Notes: generated from the letters alone by a model not told the origin. A DNA stretch of 64,000 nt from Neolewinella maritima (GCF_923081025.1 NZ_CAKLPZ010000003.1:248001-312000); one strand, 5' to 3'; positions 1-8,096 are shown, counted from the first letter of the stretch. A program made the numbers and translations.

Positions 1-1
1 A

Positions 2-352
2 GCCGCCTACAATATACTCTGGGGCGCCTGGGTCGTCCTTTTCCCCGGCCACGTATTTTCGCTGGTCGGGATGGCCCAGCCCCTGTATCCCATGATCTGG
101 CAGAGTGTAGGCATGATCGTCGGGGTATACGGTATCGGCTACGCCATCGCGGCACTCGACCCGGACGGCCACTGGCCCATCGTACTGGTCGGCTTCCTGG
201 GCAAGGTGTTCGGCCCCATCGGATTCGTGTACCACTTCTACCTCGGCACCTTCCCCGCCGCCTTCTGGTGGATCACGCTGTTCAACGACCTTATTTGGAT
301 CGTACCCTTTTTCCTGATACTCAAGTCCGCCTACCGCAGCCGGGTGATCTAG
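2..352 (+). CDS. Partial multi-pass membrane protein, 5' end outside the window
   Basis: The reading frame is open from the first bases of the window, so the true start lies upstream; 116 residues are visible up to the TAG at 350-352. The visible part is almost entirely hydrophobic, with three or four membrane-spanning stretches rich in Trp, Gly and Phe, and short loops such as ALDPDGHW. It ends in a basic tail (SAYRSRVI). No catalytic motif is visible and I do not recognise a function; similar small inner-membrane proteins are often left as hypothetical. The last four bases overlap the convergent DUF4837 gene, so the two genes share a tail-to-tail junction with no room for a terminator. Confidence 0.6.
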   Translation, partial: AAYNILWGAWVVLFPGHVFSLVGMAQPLYPMIWQSVGMIVGVYGIGYAIAALDPDGHWPIVLVGFLGKVFGPIGFVYHFYLGTFPAAFWWITLFNDLIWIVPFFLILKSAYRSRVI

Positions 353-1431
353 TTGACCGTGGCCGAGCGGATTACCTGTACGACCTCCTCCATCAGGTCA
401 CGCTTCTTGCGGCCCGGAGCGTAAACAAAACCATCGACGAAGACCAGCTCGTTGTCCTCCGTATCGTTGAGTAAATACGACACGAAGGGACCGGCCAGGA
501 AGTCGTTCTCGATCTCCCAGATGCCCCGACCCTCGATAGCAAAGGCCCCGTTGAGCTCGGTCGATTCGGTGAAGAGCGGCAGATCGGTATCGTTGATCTG
601 CATATACGTATTCTCCGTAGTGGAGCTGACGTACTCGCGGCCCAGCCGGTTGCGGATCTCCTTCAGGCCGGCCTTGCTCAGCTGGTCCTGACTGCGGTAG
701 GGTACCTTAGTGACCATGATATTAAGGCTGGCCCCCTGCACTTCTTTGCGCAGCCAGATCACGCTGTCCGTATCCAGGGGCACGCGGTCGTAACCACCGG
801 GGATTTCCAGACTAGCTCCCGCCAACTGCCGCACCGTATCGCCCAGCCGCCGGTTCACGCCCTCGAAGTAGGTCGTCACGCGCATCCGCTCATCCTCTCC
901 CTGCTGCAGGCGGCGTACCACCCCGGGGTAGACATTGCTCATACCGGTCAGTAGCTCGTTATGGTTCTTACCCAGGATGTAGACCAGTTGCTGTCCCGTG
1001 GCCCACTTGTTCTTAGCTACCGCGGTGCCGAAGCCCTCGGTGCGTACCTGCTGGATCTTCTCGTCCGTCAGGTCATTGAGCACCATCTGCGTGGTAGGAC
1101 TGTCGGTATCGCTCAGATCAGCCAGCACGATGTAGTTGCGCAGTTGCCCCCAGGTGGGCTCGGCCACCACCCGCCCGGGCTCGATGAAGCGCACGTCGAA
1201 GATCGGCTCCGGCTGCGGCAGGATGATGTAGGGTGCCTCGAAGAAGTACGCTACGGAGTCACCCACTCCGGCCTTCCAGGTGCTGCTATCGGCGATCACC
1301 ACCAGGCTATTGATCTTCCCGAAGGCCGAGGGGGTGGGAGAGAAGGTGCTTTCCAGCCGTTCGTTGCCACAGGAGGCAAGCCCCACGCAACAGGCCAGGA
1401 TGAAAAGAAAGCGGTAGCGGTATGCGGACAT
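349..1431 (-). CDS. DUF4837 family lipoprotein
   Basis: A 360-residue protein with a typical Bacteroidota lipoprotein signal: a basic N-terminus, a hydrophobic run and the lipobox LASC with Cys21, after which the mature chain begins. The body matches the DUF4837 family as I know it: an N-terminal part with a beta strand such as SLVVIADSS, the FEAPYIILPQPEPIFDVRFI segment and a C-terminal region ending in charged residues before a short helix. The function of this family is unknown; its members are predicted to sit in the envelope of Bacteroidota. It is transcribed away from recX, which lies 55 bp upstream on the same strand, so the two may be cotranscribed. Confidence 0.75.
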   Translation of the reverse strand: MSAYRYRFLFILACCVGLASCGNERLESTFSPTPSAFGKINSLVVIADSSTWKAGVGDSVAYFFEAPYIILPQPEPIFDVRFIEPGRVVAEPTWGQLRNYIVLADLSDTDSPTTQMVLNDLTDEKIQQVRTEGFGTAVAKNKWATGQQLVYILGKNHNELLTGMSNVYPGVVRRLQQGEDERMRVTTYFEGVNRRLGDTVRQLAGASLEIPGGYDRVPLDTDSVIWLRKEVQGASLNIMVTKVPYRSQDQLSKAGLKEIRNRLGREYVSSTTENTYMQINDTDLPLFTESTELNGAFAIEGRGIWEIENDFLAGPFVSYLLNDTEDNELVFVDGFVYAPGRKKRDLMEEVVQVIRSATVN

Positions 1432-1486
1432 GGATCGGGAGATTCTACTCAGACGAACAGATGAGTTTCAGCGGGGTTTTGGCGTG

Positions 1487-1972
1487 TCACAACTCCAGTT
1501 CCTTGATCGCCTCCCAGACTAGGCCGGACTCATAGCCCCGCTTCACCATATAGTCCGCCAGCTTACGCCGCCGCAGGTAAGGATGCTGCCCCGCCTTTTC
1601 CGCCTTGTTCCGCCGCTCCAGTTCGCTGCACAACGTACCGAAGTAGTCACTCTCGTCGATCTCCGTCATCGCCTTTTTGATGCAGTAGGCGCTGATCTGC
1701 CGCTGCTTCAGCTCGTTGCGGATCTTGTACCGCCCCCACCGCTTCATCCGGAACTTGCCCCGCGCGTAATTCCGCGCAAACCGCTCCTCGTCCAGGTATT
1801 TATCCTTGATCAGCTCCACGATCACCTCCTCGGCGGGGTCTCCGTAGTAGCCCAACTCATGCAGCTTTTCCCGCGCCTCCTTGTGGCAGCGGTCCTGGTA
1901 GGCACAGAAGTGCTGTAGGGCTTCCAGCGCCTGCTCCGCGGTATAGACGATTTTCTTCTGGGGGAAGGCCAT
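1487..1972 (-). CDS. recX: Regulatory protein RecX
   Basis: A 161-residue protein made of the three-helix repeats typical of RecX. The segments LHELGYYGDPAEEVIVELIKD, YLDEERFARNYARGKFRMKRWGR and IRNELKQRQIS carry the conserved (F/Y)ARxxxRxKxxxxxG pattern of the family. RecX binds RecA filaments and limits their extension during recombination and the SOS response. The length is usual for the family. There is no recA nearby, which is common in Bacteroidota. The ATG is followed upstream by a G-run and then a TTAGGGG-rich repeat island, so the 5' region is unusual; a 20-bp GC-rich element lies 95 nt upstream of the start. Confidence 0.9.
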   Translation of the reverse strand: MAFPQKKIVYTAEQALEALQHFCAYQDRCHKEAREKLHELGYYGDPAEEVIVELIKDKYLDEERFARNYARGKFRMKRWGRYKIRNELKQRQISAYCIKKAMTEIDESDYFGTLCSELERRNKAEKAGQHPYLRRRKLADYMVKRGYESGLVWEAIKELEL

Positions 1973-1975
1973 GGG

Positions 1976-2087
1976 GGGGGCAAGGGGTTAGGGGGAGAAG
2001 GGGTTAGGGGGTTAAGGTGGGCGTTGGAGACGTGATAGGTATGGGAAGTGTTGGAGACGTGATAGGTGGGCGGGGCCGCGGGTGCGA
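1976..2087 (-). repeat. TTAGGGG-rich island with 18-bp direct repeat and 20-bp GC element, upstream of recX
   Basis: Three things are stacked here. Bases 1979-2016 are G-rich with several GGGGTTAGGGG units. Bases 2023-2040 and 2050-2067 are an exact direct repeat, GTTGGAGACGTGATAGGT, spaced 27 bp apart. Bases 2068-2087 are a copy of the dispersed GC element GGGCGGGGCCGCGGGTGCGA. On the recX sense strand the GC element reads TCGCACC..., the same orientation as other copies that precede genes. Confidence 0.7.
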
Positions 2088-2164
2088 CTAGGTATACAAC
2101 AATACTGCGTCCACTGTTCCGATAGCCCGCAGAGTCCTACATTAGCCGGGCGAGTAAGGAGCAC

Positions 2165-2230
2165 CAGGACGAGCGAAGCGAGCATCCCCGTCCTTAACCC
2201 CTTAACCCCCTTTCCCCTTAACCCCCTGCA
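2165..2230 (+). repeat. CCCCTTAA-rich island (inverse of the TTAGGGG island), upstream of the MscS-type gene
   Basis: This stretch starts with GACGAGCGAAGCGAGC at 2168 and runs into CCTTAACCCC repeats that end two bases before the ATG of the channel gene. The same combination recurs at 3168-3235 on the other side of that gene, so the channel gene is bracketed by two copies in the same orientation. Confidence 0.65.
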
Positions 2231-2231
2231 C

Positions 2232-3059
2232 ATGGACCTCCGCCAAATCTGGGAAGACTACGAACCCACCCTACTACAGATTGGATTCAAGCTCCTCGCC
2301 GGACTATTCCTCCTGGTCGTCGGCTTTTACCTGATCAACCTGCTGACGGGCAAACTCAAGCAGCTGCTCCTCAAACGCAACATCGACTTCAGCGTCACGG
2401 GCTTCTTCACCAGTTTTCTGGGCGTCAGCCTCAAGATCCTGCTGATCCTCTCCGTGGCCGGTATGTTCGGGGTCGAAACGACCTCGTTCATCGCTATCCT
2501 ATCGGCCCTCTCTCTGGCCGTGGGACTGGCCCTACAGGGAAATTTAGGCCACTTCGCCAGCGGCATTCTGCTCCTCACCTTCCGCCCCTTCAAGGTGGGC
2601 GACTACGTGACCGCCGACGGCTATTCGGGTACCGTCAAGGAAATCCAGGTCTTCAATACTATCCTGACCACCCTCGACAACCGGCTCATCATCATCCCCA
2701 ATGGCAACGTCATGGGTAACGCCATCGAAAACATGACCGCCCAGGGGGTCCGCCGCCTCGACATGACCGTAGGTATCGGCTACGATGACGATATCGACCG
2801 CGCCCGCGCCGTCATTATCTCCGTCCTCGAGCAGACGCCCATGATCGTCCATGAATCCGGCTACAACGTCTTCGTCAAGACCCTCAACGACAGCAGCGTC
2901 GACTTCACCGTACGGGTATGGGCCGCCAACGCCGACTTCTGGCCCGTCCACTTTCACGTCACCGAGCACGTCAAAAAAGCCTTCGACGCCGCCGGTATCG
3001 GCATTCCCTTCCCCCAGATGGATGTGCATGTCAAGGGGTTAGGGGAATCAAGGGGTTAG
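2232..3059 (+). CDS. Small-conductance mechanosensitive channel (MscS family)
   Basis: A 275-residue MscS-type channel of the short, three-helix class that opens under membrane tension to release solutes. TM1 and TM2 lie at about residues 10-35 and 60-85. TM3 carries the glycine/alanine-rich pore helix (AVGLALQGNLGHFASGI). The beta domain begins with RPFKVGDYV and contains IPNGNVMGNAIENM, both family hallmarks. I chose the ATG at 2232 because the 50 codons before it come from repeat DNA and give no membrane protein sequence. The last residues (KGLGESRG) and the stop codon are encoded by the start of a TTAGGGG repeat island, so the native C-terminus has probably been replaced or extended by repeat sequence. 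Confidence 0.88.
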   Translation: MDLRQIWEDYEPTLLQIGFKLLAGLFLLVVGFYLINLLTGKLKQLLLKRNIDFSVTGFFTSFLGVSLKILLILSVAGMFGVETTSFIAILSALSLAVGLALQGNLGHFASGILLLTFRPFKVGDYVTADGYSGTVKEIQVFNTILTTLDNRLIIIPNGNVMGNAIENMTAQGVRRLDMTVGIGYDDDIDRARAVIISVLEQTPMIVHESGYNVFVKTLNDSSVDFTVRVWAANADFWPVHFHVTEHVKKAFDAAGIGIPFPQMDVHVKGLGESRG

Positions 3060-3095
3060 GGAGTTCAAGGGGTTAGGGGGTTCAAGGGGTTAAGG
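3029..3095 (+). repeat. TTAGGGG-rich island overlapping the 3' end of the MscS-type gene
   Basis: Four imperfect copies of CAAGGGGTTAGGG follow one another. The first two lie inside the channel gene and supply its last codons and TAG stop. The G-rich strand is the coding strand here, so the transcript 3' end would carry GGGG runs. Confidence 0.7.
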
Positions 3096-3165
3096 CAATT
3101 GTTGGAAGTGTATGATAGCGATGCAAGTTACCTGCCGAACGCAGTGCGTCGAGCCAAATAACACT

Positions 3166-3235
3166 CCGACGAGCGAAGCGAGCATCCCCATCCTTAACCC
3201 CTTAACCCCTTCTAACCTTAACCCCTTCCCCAACC
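3166..3235 (-). repeat. CCCCTTAA-rich island downstream of the rluB-type gene
   Basis: It begins with CGACGAGCGAAGCGAGC and continues with TTAACCCC units, matching the island at 2165-2230 over most of its length. It fills the gap between the convergent channel and pseudouridine synthase genes. Confidence 0.6.
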
Positions 3236-4042
3236 TTACCCCTTGAAGTACTTCAGCTTACGCACCTCCTCGATGGTCAGGAAGCGATAAAAGCCGCGGG
3301 GGAGGTTCTTCTTGGTGAGACCGGCCAGGTAGGTGCGGTCCAGACGTTCGACGGTGTAGCCCAGGTGCTCGAAGGCACGGCGCACGATGCGGTTACGACC
3401 GCTGTGGATCTGTAGCGTAACGGTGTACGGATCACTGGGCTTGGCGTAGCGTGCCCAGTCGGGCTGGAAGTGGCCATCCTCCAGCTCGTAGCCCGCCTGC
3501 AGTTTGGCTAGGTCCAGCTCCGAGAAGGGGCGGTCCAGGGAGGCCTCGTAGATCTTGCTGGTCTCGAAGCGGGGGTGAGTGAGCCGCGTGGTGACGTCGC
3601 CGTCGTTGGTGATGAGCAGCAGGCCGGTGGTGTCGCGGTCCAGCCGGCCCACGGGAAACAGGCGGATGTGCTCCAGGGCAGGCTCATCGAGCAGGTCCAG
3701 CACGGTGGTGCGGTCGAGCTCGTCGTCGGTGGTGGTGATGACGTTGCGTGGCTTGTTGAGCAGGATGTAGAAAAAGCGTTCGGACGGCGCTACGACCTGG
3801 CCCTCGTATTCCACTACGTCACCCTCCACGATCTGGTAGGCCGGGTTATTCTGTAGCTCACCGTTCACCTTTACCTTGCCGGCCTTGACCATGTCACCGG
3901 CCACGCGCCGACTGGCTACGCCGGAGTGCGCAATGTACTTATTGAGCCGCATGCCGATGATGTCCTCGGTAGCCCGCTCCAGACCGGGCGGGCGGGCGGA
4001 GTTGCGGGCCTGCGAGCGTTGGAAGCGGCGGGGAGCTTTCAT
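3236..4042 (-). CDS. rluB: rRNA pseudouridine synthase, RluB/RsuA family
   Basis: A 268-residue enzyme that would isomerise a uridine in ribosomal RNA. An S4 RNA-binding domain starts at MRLNKYIAHSGVASRR (residue 31). It is followed by the catalytic domain with LLNKPRNVITT and the signature VGRLDRDTTGLLL, in which the second Asp is the expected catalytic residue; the conserved GRNRIVRRAFEHLG motif is also present. The first 30 residues are a basic, Arg-rich tail; the Met at residue 31 (base 3952) is an alternative start that would give a family-typical N-terminus. RluB is preferred over RsuA from the sequence type, but the exact target position cannot be read from sequence. Confidence 0.85.
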   Translation of the reverse strand: MKAPRRFQRSQARNSARPPGLERATEDIIGMRLNKYIAHSGVASRRVAGDMVKAGKVKVNGELQNNPAYQIVEGDVVEYEGQVVAPSERFFYILLNKPRNVITTTDDELDRTTVLDLLDEPALEHIRLFPVGRLDRDTTGLLLITNDGDVTTRLTHPRFETSKIYEASLDRPFSELDLAKLQAGYELEDGHFQPDWARYAKPSDPYTVTLQIHSGRNRIVRRAFEHLGYTVERLDRTYLAGLTKKNLPRGFYRFLTIEEVRKLKYFKG

Positions 4043-4154
4043 CTGAGGAAATTTTGGTGGTGATCTGTTGCGGAGCTGACAGCCTTGCCGCCCGGCGCAA
4101 GGTAGGCACGTCAGCGTACAGACTTACCTTGTATTGCCACCAGGGCCTAAACAC

Positions 4155-4173
4155 GCGCACCTGCGTCGCGCCC
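4155..4173 (+). repeat. Copy of the 20-bp GC-rich dispersed element, upstream of the barrel protein gene
   Basis: GCGCACCTGCGTCGCGCCC fits the sense-strand pattern of the dispersed element with one base missing. It lies 37 nt before the next ATG and is co-oriented with that gene. Confidence 0.5.
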
Positions 4174-4210
4174 GTTCCTACCCAACACCTAACACCTAAC
4201 ACCTCCCATC

Positions 4211-4951
4211 ATGCAATACCACCTACTTATCACCCTCGCCCTTCTACTCTTTTCCCTGCCCGCCACCGCTCAGCTGGGGATCAAGGGCGGGCTGACCGTC
4301 GGCGGTACCTACGGCAGCGCTGAGGAGTTCGACGGTGAAAAGATCGAATCGATCGACCCCGCCATAGGCTATCAGTTCGGGATCACGGCCACGGTACTCG
4401 AGCTCAACGCCTTCCGTCTGAACGCCGAACTACTGTACGAAGACCGGCGCGGCGTCAAGAACGCCAGCTTCACGATAATACCGGGCCCCGATCAGGGGGT
4501 CAGTTCCGACATTAAATTTAAAAACAGCTTCACCTACCTGAGCGTACCGCTACTGGCCACCTTCGGTACCGGGAGCTTCAATGTTTACATTGGCCCCAGC
4601 GTGAGCTACCTGCTCTCCGCTACCTCGGAGTCTACCAATGAGCTCACGGTCATCACCATTGCCGGGGAGAACCGGTCTACGGTACAGGAAGAAATCGATC
4701 TGATCAACGACGACCGCTACGGGGAGTCCTACATCAATCGCCTCAACGTGGCGGCCAACATCGGGGCCATGATCCCCCTGGCACCCAAACTGAAGCTCGA
4801 CGTGCGCCTCTACCACACCATCACCGATGTCACCAACGATGACGAAGACCGTAGTCTCATCGACCGTGTTACCCGACCACAGGATGTGCGGCTGCGTGAC
4901 GACAAAGATTCCACCGTGGGCCTGCAGGCCAATTTGGTGTTAAGCTTTTAA
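4211..4951 (+). CDS. Outer-membrane beta-barrel protein, PorT-like
   Basis: A 246-residue secreted protein with a cleavable signal peptide ending at about residue 21 (PATAQLG). The rest alternates polar and hydrophobic residues in strands such as GITATVLELNAFRLNAELLYE and LNVAANIGAMIPLAPKLKLDV, ending in LQANLVLSF with a terminal Phe, as expected for a small outer-membrane barrel. It resembles the PorT/outer-membrane-beta-barrel family of Bacteroidota. I cannot give a substrate. Upstream are the tandem ACACCTA units at 4186-4203 and a copy of the GC-rich element. It is followed 33 bp later by ytxJ on the same strand. Confidence 0.75.
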   Translation: MQYHLLITLALLLFSLPATAQLGIKGGLTVGGTYGSAEEFDGEKIESIDPAIGYQFGITATVLELNAFRLNAELLYEDRRGVKNASFTIIPGPDQGVSSDIKFKNSFTYLSVPLLATFGTGSFNVYIGPSVSYLLSATSESTNELTVITIAGENRSTVQEEIDLINDDRYGESYINRLNVAANIGAMIPLAPKLKLDVRLYHTITDVTNDDEDRSLIDRVTRPQDVRLRDDKDSTVGLQANLVLSF

Positions 4952-4984
4952 CGAACCCCCCCACGGCCCCCGCGTTAGCAGGGC

Positions 4985-5323
4985 ATGTTCCATACCATGT
5001 CCACCTCCGAAGACCTCACCGCCGCCATCGCCGCGTCGCAGGATCAGCCCATCGTCATCTTCAAGCACTCCAACAGCTGTCCGTTCAGTGCGCGGGCGCA
5101 GGTGCAGATTTCTGAAGCGAAGCACGATATCGAGATCTACGGTATCGTGATCCAGTACGCCAAATCGCTCTCTACCGAGATCGCCGACCGGCTGGAAGTA
5201 GCGCATAAGAGTCCCCAGGCTATCGTAGTCCATAAGGGCAAGGCGGTATCCGACTACTGGCGCTCCGAGATCCAGGAAGACAGCCTCAAAGAGGAGATCA
5301 GCACGCTCACCGAAGCGGCTTGA
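4985..5323 (+). CDS. ytxJ: Bacillithiol-system redox protein YtxJ
   Basis: A 112-residue thioredoxin-fold protein of the YtxJ family, thought to act as a monothiol bacilliredoxin that removes bacillithiol from proteins. The core is VIFKHSNSCPFSARAQVQI, in which the single active-site Cys is followed by Pro-Phe-Ser, the monothiol arrangement usual for the family. The C-terminal part KSPQAIVVHKGKAVSDYWRSEI matches the family's cis-Pro and final strand region. ATG codons at 4985 and 4997 are both possible. Its TGA stop overlaps the TTG start of the nucleoside phosphorylase, implying translational coupling. Confidence 0.82.
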   Translation: MFHTMSTSEDLTAAIAASQDQPIVIFKHSNSCPFSARAQVQISEAKHDIEIYGIVIQYAKSLSTEIADRLEVAHKSPQAIVVHKGKAVSDYWRSEIQEDSLKEEISTLTEAA

Positions 5324-6219
5324 TCCCCGCCTCCGAACTGATCCTACGTCCCGATGGATCGCTGTACCACCTTGCCCTGCTGCCCGGACAGGTTGCCGAA
5401 ACCATTATCACCGTAGGTGATCCCGAGCGGGTCGCCCAGGTAAGCCGGCGCTTCGACCGGGTGGAGCTGCGCGTAGAGGCACGCGAGTTTGTGACCCACA
5501 CCGGAGAGCTGGACGGACGGCGGCTCACGGTCATATCTACCGGTATCGGTACGGATAATATCGACATCGTCTTCAATGAGCTCGACGCCCTATTTAATAT
5601 CGATCTAGCGCGGCGAGAGATAAAGGACCGACTGACGTCCCTCACCTTTCTTCGTCTGGGCACCAGCGGATCGTTTCAGCCCGATCTGCCCCTGGATAGC
5701 TTCCTACTCTCGCAGGCCGCCCTGGCGATGGATGGGCTGCTACCGTTTTATCCTGCAGCCGGCGCGGACGATTCCCTCACAACGTCACTAGCCGGGCACC
5801 TGGCCGAGCAGGGTGTGCAGGCGCCGGTGCCCCTGCGGATCGTACGTCCGCAGCTGCCCGACCTAAACTGGGCCGCGGTACCCGCCCTGGCCCATGGCAT
5901 CACCCTCACTGCTGCGGGATTTTACGCCCCCCAGGGCCGAAGTCTGCGCTTAGCTTCAGGACTGGACCCAGCGCTACTGCTCGCCCTACGCAGCTTGCGC
6001 TCCGGCGAGCTGCGGATCACCAATATCGAGATGGAAACCGCCGGTATCTACGGGCTGGCTAACGCACTGGGCCACCGATCGGCCTCCCTCTCCGCGCTGC
6101 TGGCCAACCGCACCGCCGGCACCTTCAGCAGGCAGCCCGCCGCTACCGTCGAGCGGCTCATCGATCAGGGCTTATTCCTCCTCACAGGGCACGGTGTCGC
6201 TGATGCGGTCGAGCAGTAG
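5320..6219 (+). CDS. Nucleoside phosphorylase (PNP/UDP family, uridine phosphorylase-like)
   Basis: A 299-residue PNP_UDP_1-fold enzyme that would split nucleosides with phosphate into base and ribose-1-phosphate. Seen in it are the phosphate-binding VGDPERVAQVSRRF, STGIGTDNIDIV, the FLRLGTSGSFQ strand and NIEMETAGIYGLANALGH, where the Glu-Met-Glu contacts ribose in relatives. No ATG precedes the conserved part; the first usable start is TTG at 5320, overlapping the ytxJ stop. Its last 48 bases are also coding on the other strand for the K+ channel C-terminus. Substrate choice (uridine or purine nucleoside) cannot be fixed here. Confidence 0.83.
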   Translation: MIPASELILRPDGSLYHLALLPGQVAETIITVGDPERVAQVSRRFDRVELRVEAREFVTHTGELDGRRLTVISTGIGTDNIDIVFNELDALFNIDLARREIKDRLTSLTFLRLGTSGSFQPDLPLDSFLLSQAALAMDGLLPFYPAAGADDSLTTSLAGHLAEQGVQAPVPLRIVRPQLPDLNWAAVPALAHGITLTAAGFYAPQGRSLRLASGLDPALLLALRSLRSGELRITNIEMETAGIYGLANALGHRSASLSALLANRTAGTFSRQPAATVERLIDQGLFLLTGHGVADAVEQ

Positions 6220-7146
6220 TTCCGTCGTCCGCTCCCGCTCCTGGTACATGGGTTCGAAGCGGACGTTCCACTCCATCTCCTCATAGGTGTAGCTGTTGTT
6301 CAGGTGGACCTGCTGGGCGAAGGTCTGGTCGTAGCCATCCAGGGAGACCAGTACCTCGGAGTACCGGCTACCGTAGTCCTCACGCTTCCAGCCATGTAGG
6401 GGGCTGTCCTCGCCGATGGGGTGTACGATGGTCCAGTTGAGTGGAAACAGTGCTACGAAATCGCGTTCCAGCTGTAGGGGGTGAAACCGCCGGCTCAGTC
6501 CTGCATCCGTCTTTTCCAGCCAGGTCATCACCACCCGGGCCTGCACGTTGATCAGGCTGGTATCCCGCTTGTTTGCAATCCGAAACTGCAGGCTGTGCTT
6601 ACCGTCCCGGAAGGGAGCTACAATGGCCTTGTCGGAAAATACGATCATCCGGGTAGGGCGCGAGAAGCGGGCAAAGAACAGTCCCGTGACCAGCGCCAGG
6701 GCCACCCATCCGAAAAGTGCCAGCAGGGCTGCTAGCGCATTGGCCGATACCGAAGAGGGAGCGATCGTTCCGTATCCCACCGTGGTGAAGGTCTGCACGC
6801 TGAAGTAAAAACACCCCAGAAACTGATCGAAGGGGGTCCAACCTTCGATACCCGAGAGCTCTTCCGGTCCGATCAGGTAAAAGCCGACGGCGAAGGCCAG
6901 GTTACAAAGCAGGTAGGTGAGCAGGGTGACGATGATGAAGCGGGGCCAATCCATTTCCACCAGCTTCTTATAGGGGGCGAAAAAGGACTGCCCCCGCCGC
7001 ACGACGTTGAAGCTGCCGTCGGAATTGATCAGGCGGGTACCGGGCTGTCGGGCCACTTTATCGCCCAGTCCGAAATCACCCTCCTGTGCGGGATCCCCCG
7101 CCGCGTCTGATGGGGAAAGGTGGTTACGAAAGTCAGCAAGATTCAT
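6172..7146 (-). CDS. Inward-rectifier-type potassium channel (KirBac-like)
   Basis: A 324-residue ion channel. After an N-terminal cytoplasmic part with the slide-helix region come TM1 (about 69-92), a pore helix and the K+ selectivity filter TVGYG at residues 122-126, then TM2 (about 131-155). The C-terminal half (MIVFSDKAIVAPFRDGKHSLQFRIANKR) matches the immunoglobulin-like cytoplasmic domain of Kir channels. KirBac channels move K+ and are gated by lipids and pH. The gene converges on the nucleoside phosphorylase, with 48 bp of real coding overlap. A 20-bp GC-rich element lies 21 nt upstream of its start. Confidence 0.9.
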   Translation of the reverse strand: MNLADFRNHLSPSDAAGDPAQEGDFGLGDKVARQPGTRLINSDGSFNVVRRGQSFFAPYKKLVEMDWPRFIIVTLLTYLLCNLAFAVGFYLIGPEELSGIEGWTPFDQFLGCFYFSVQTFTTVGYGTIAPSSVSANALAALLALFGWVALALVTGLFFARFSRPTRMIVFSDKAIVAPFRDGKHSLQFRIANKRDTSLINVQARVVMTWLEKTDAGLSRRFHPLQLERDFVALFPLNWTIVHPIGEDSPLHGWKREDYGSRYSEVLVSLDGYDQTFAQQVHLNNSYTYEEMEWNVRFEPMYQERERTTELLLDRISDTVPCEEE

Positions 7147-7167
7147 GCGGGCAAGATACGTGGACTC

Positions 7168-7187
7168 GGGCGGGGCCGCCAGTGCGA
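7168..7187 (-). repeat. Copy of the 20-bp GC-rich dispersed element, upstream of the K+ channel gene
   Basis: GGGCGGGGCCGCCAGTGCGA on the plus strand, 17-18 of 20 bases like the copy upstream of recX. It is oriented with the channel gene, whose ATG is 21 nt away. Confidence 0.6.
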
Positions 7188-7420
7188 GGCCTAGTCAGAT
7201 TAACAGCAGGACGACCCGTAGTACACCGTTCACCGATCACAGACGGACATACATCCATAATATGCTAAATGCAGTCTGGCTAAGGCCGAGCTTGCGAAGG
7301 ATGTGAGTTAAAATTGCGGGGATAAATACAACATATTGTGGTGATTAAATTGTAACTACCAACAATAGCTTGTATATTAAGTATGCTATGGCAGTCGGAA
7401 ATAAAACGGATGAAACGTTA

Positions 7421-7446
7421 GAAACTTTGGAACTATGTAAAGTTTC
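7421..7446. promoter_or_regulatory. Candidate TetR operator: inverted repeat before the efflux-operon regulator
   Basis: GAAACTTT at 7421-7428 and AAAGTTTC at 7439-7446 are a perfect inverted repeat with a 10-base spacer, the size and symmetry expected of a TetR-family operator. It ends 16 bases before the GTG that best fits the regulator's N-terminus and overlaps a near-match to the -7 box (AAACTTTG at 7422-7429). Autoregulation is inference from position. Confidence 0.5.
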
Positions 7447-7462
7447 CCCCGTTCTTTGCACC

Positions 7463-8086
7463 GTGATACAAACGAAGGAACAGCAGCAACTCATCGAAAA
7501 AGCCGGTGAGCTCTTTATGCGGATCGGTATCCGCAGCGTGAGCATGGACGACATCGCCCGGGAGCTCGGTATATCCAAGAAGACCCTGTACCAATTGGTA
7601 GAGAATAAGGAGGAGCTCGTTCATCTGGTACTCGAGAACGATACCTGCAGGGATATCGCAGTGATGGAGCGCCACTTCCAGGAGTCCTCCGATGCGATCG
7701 ATGAATTCCTGCGCAACAGCCGCTACTTCATCCGGGAGATGCGCAAGGTGTCCCCCACGGCCATGCACGATCTGCGCAAGTACTACCCGGAAATTTTTCA
7801 TTCCCAGGTGAAGGCCCATCAGACCGAGTTCCACCGCCGCGTAGCCGCCAATCTCGAGCGCGGTATGGAGGAGGGCCTGTACCGCGACGACATCGACGCC
7901 GAGGTGATCGCCAACCTCTACGTAGGAATGACCATGATGGTCATCGACCGCGGTGTATTCCCAGCCCAGGAGCGTCCGCTCTCCGAGATCCTGCGTCAGC
8001 ACAGCACCTACCACTTCAACGGGGTGGTCAATCAGTTCGGCCGCGACCGGCTCGACCACTACCTCAAGCAAGAAGACCTCCCCTAA
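7463..8086 (+). CDS. TetR/AcrR family transcriptional regulator
   Basis: A 207-residue regulator whose N-terminal helix-turn-helix reads MRIGIRSVSMDDIARELGISKKTLYQ, a very typical TetR DNA-binding domain for Bacteroidota; the C-terminal half is the variable ligand-binding helical domain. I take GTG at 7463 as start because it places the usual five to ten residues before the first helix; an ATG at 7388 would add 25 residues. It is the first gene of an operon with an outer-membrane factor, an adaptor and an RND pump, so it most likely represses the efflux system and itself. The next gene starts 10 bp downstream. Confidence 0.85.
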   Translation: MIQTKEQQQLIEKAGELFMRIGIRSVSMDDIARELGISKKTLYQLVENKEELVHLVLENDTCRDIAVMERHFQESSDAIDEFLRNSRYFIREMRKVSPTAMHDLRKYYPEIFHSQVKAHQTEFHRRVAANLERGMEEGLYRDDIDAEVIANLYVGMTMMVIDRGVFPAQERPLSEILRQHSTYHFNGVVNQFGRDRLDHYLKQEDLP

Positions 8087-8096
8087 GTACTGCCTT

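Noticed and set aside
2082..2231. A 50-residue N-terminal extension of the MscS protein
   Set aside because: These codons lie in repeat DNA and encode no membrane or signal sequence; the ATG at 2232 fits the family.
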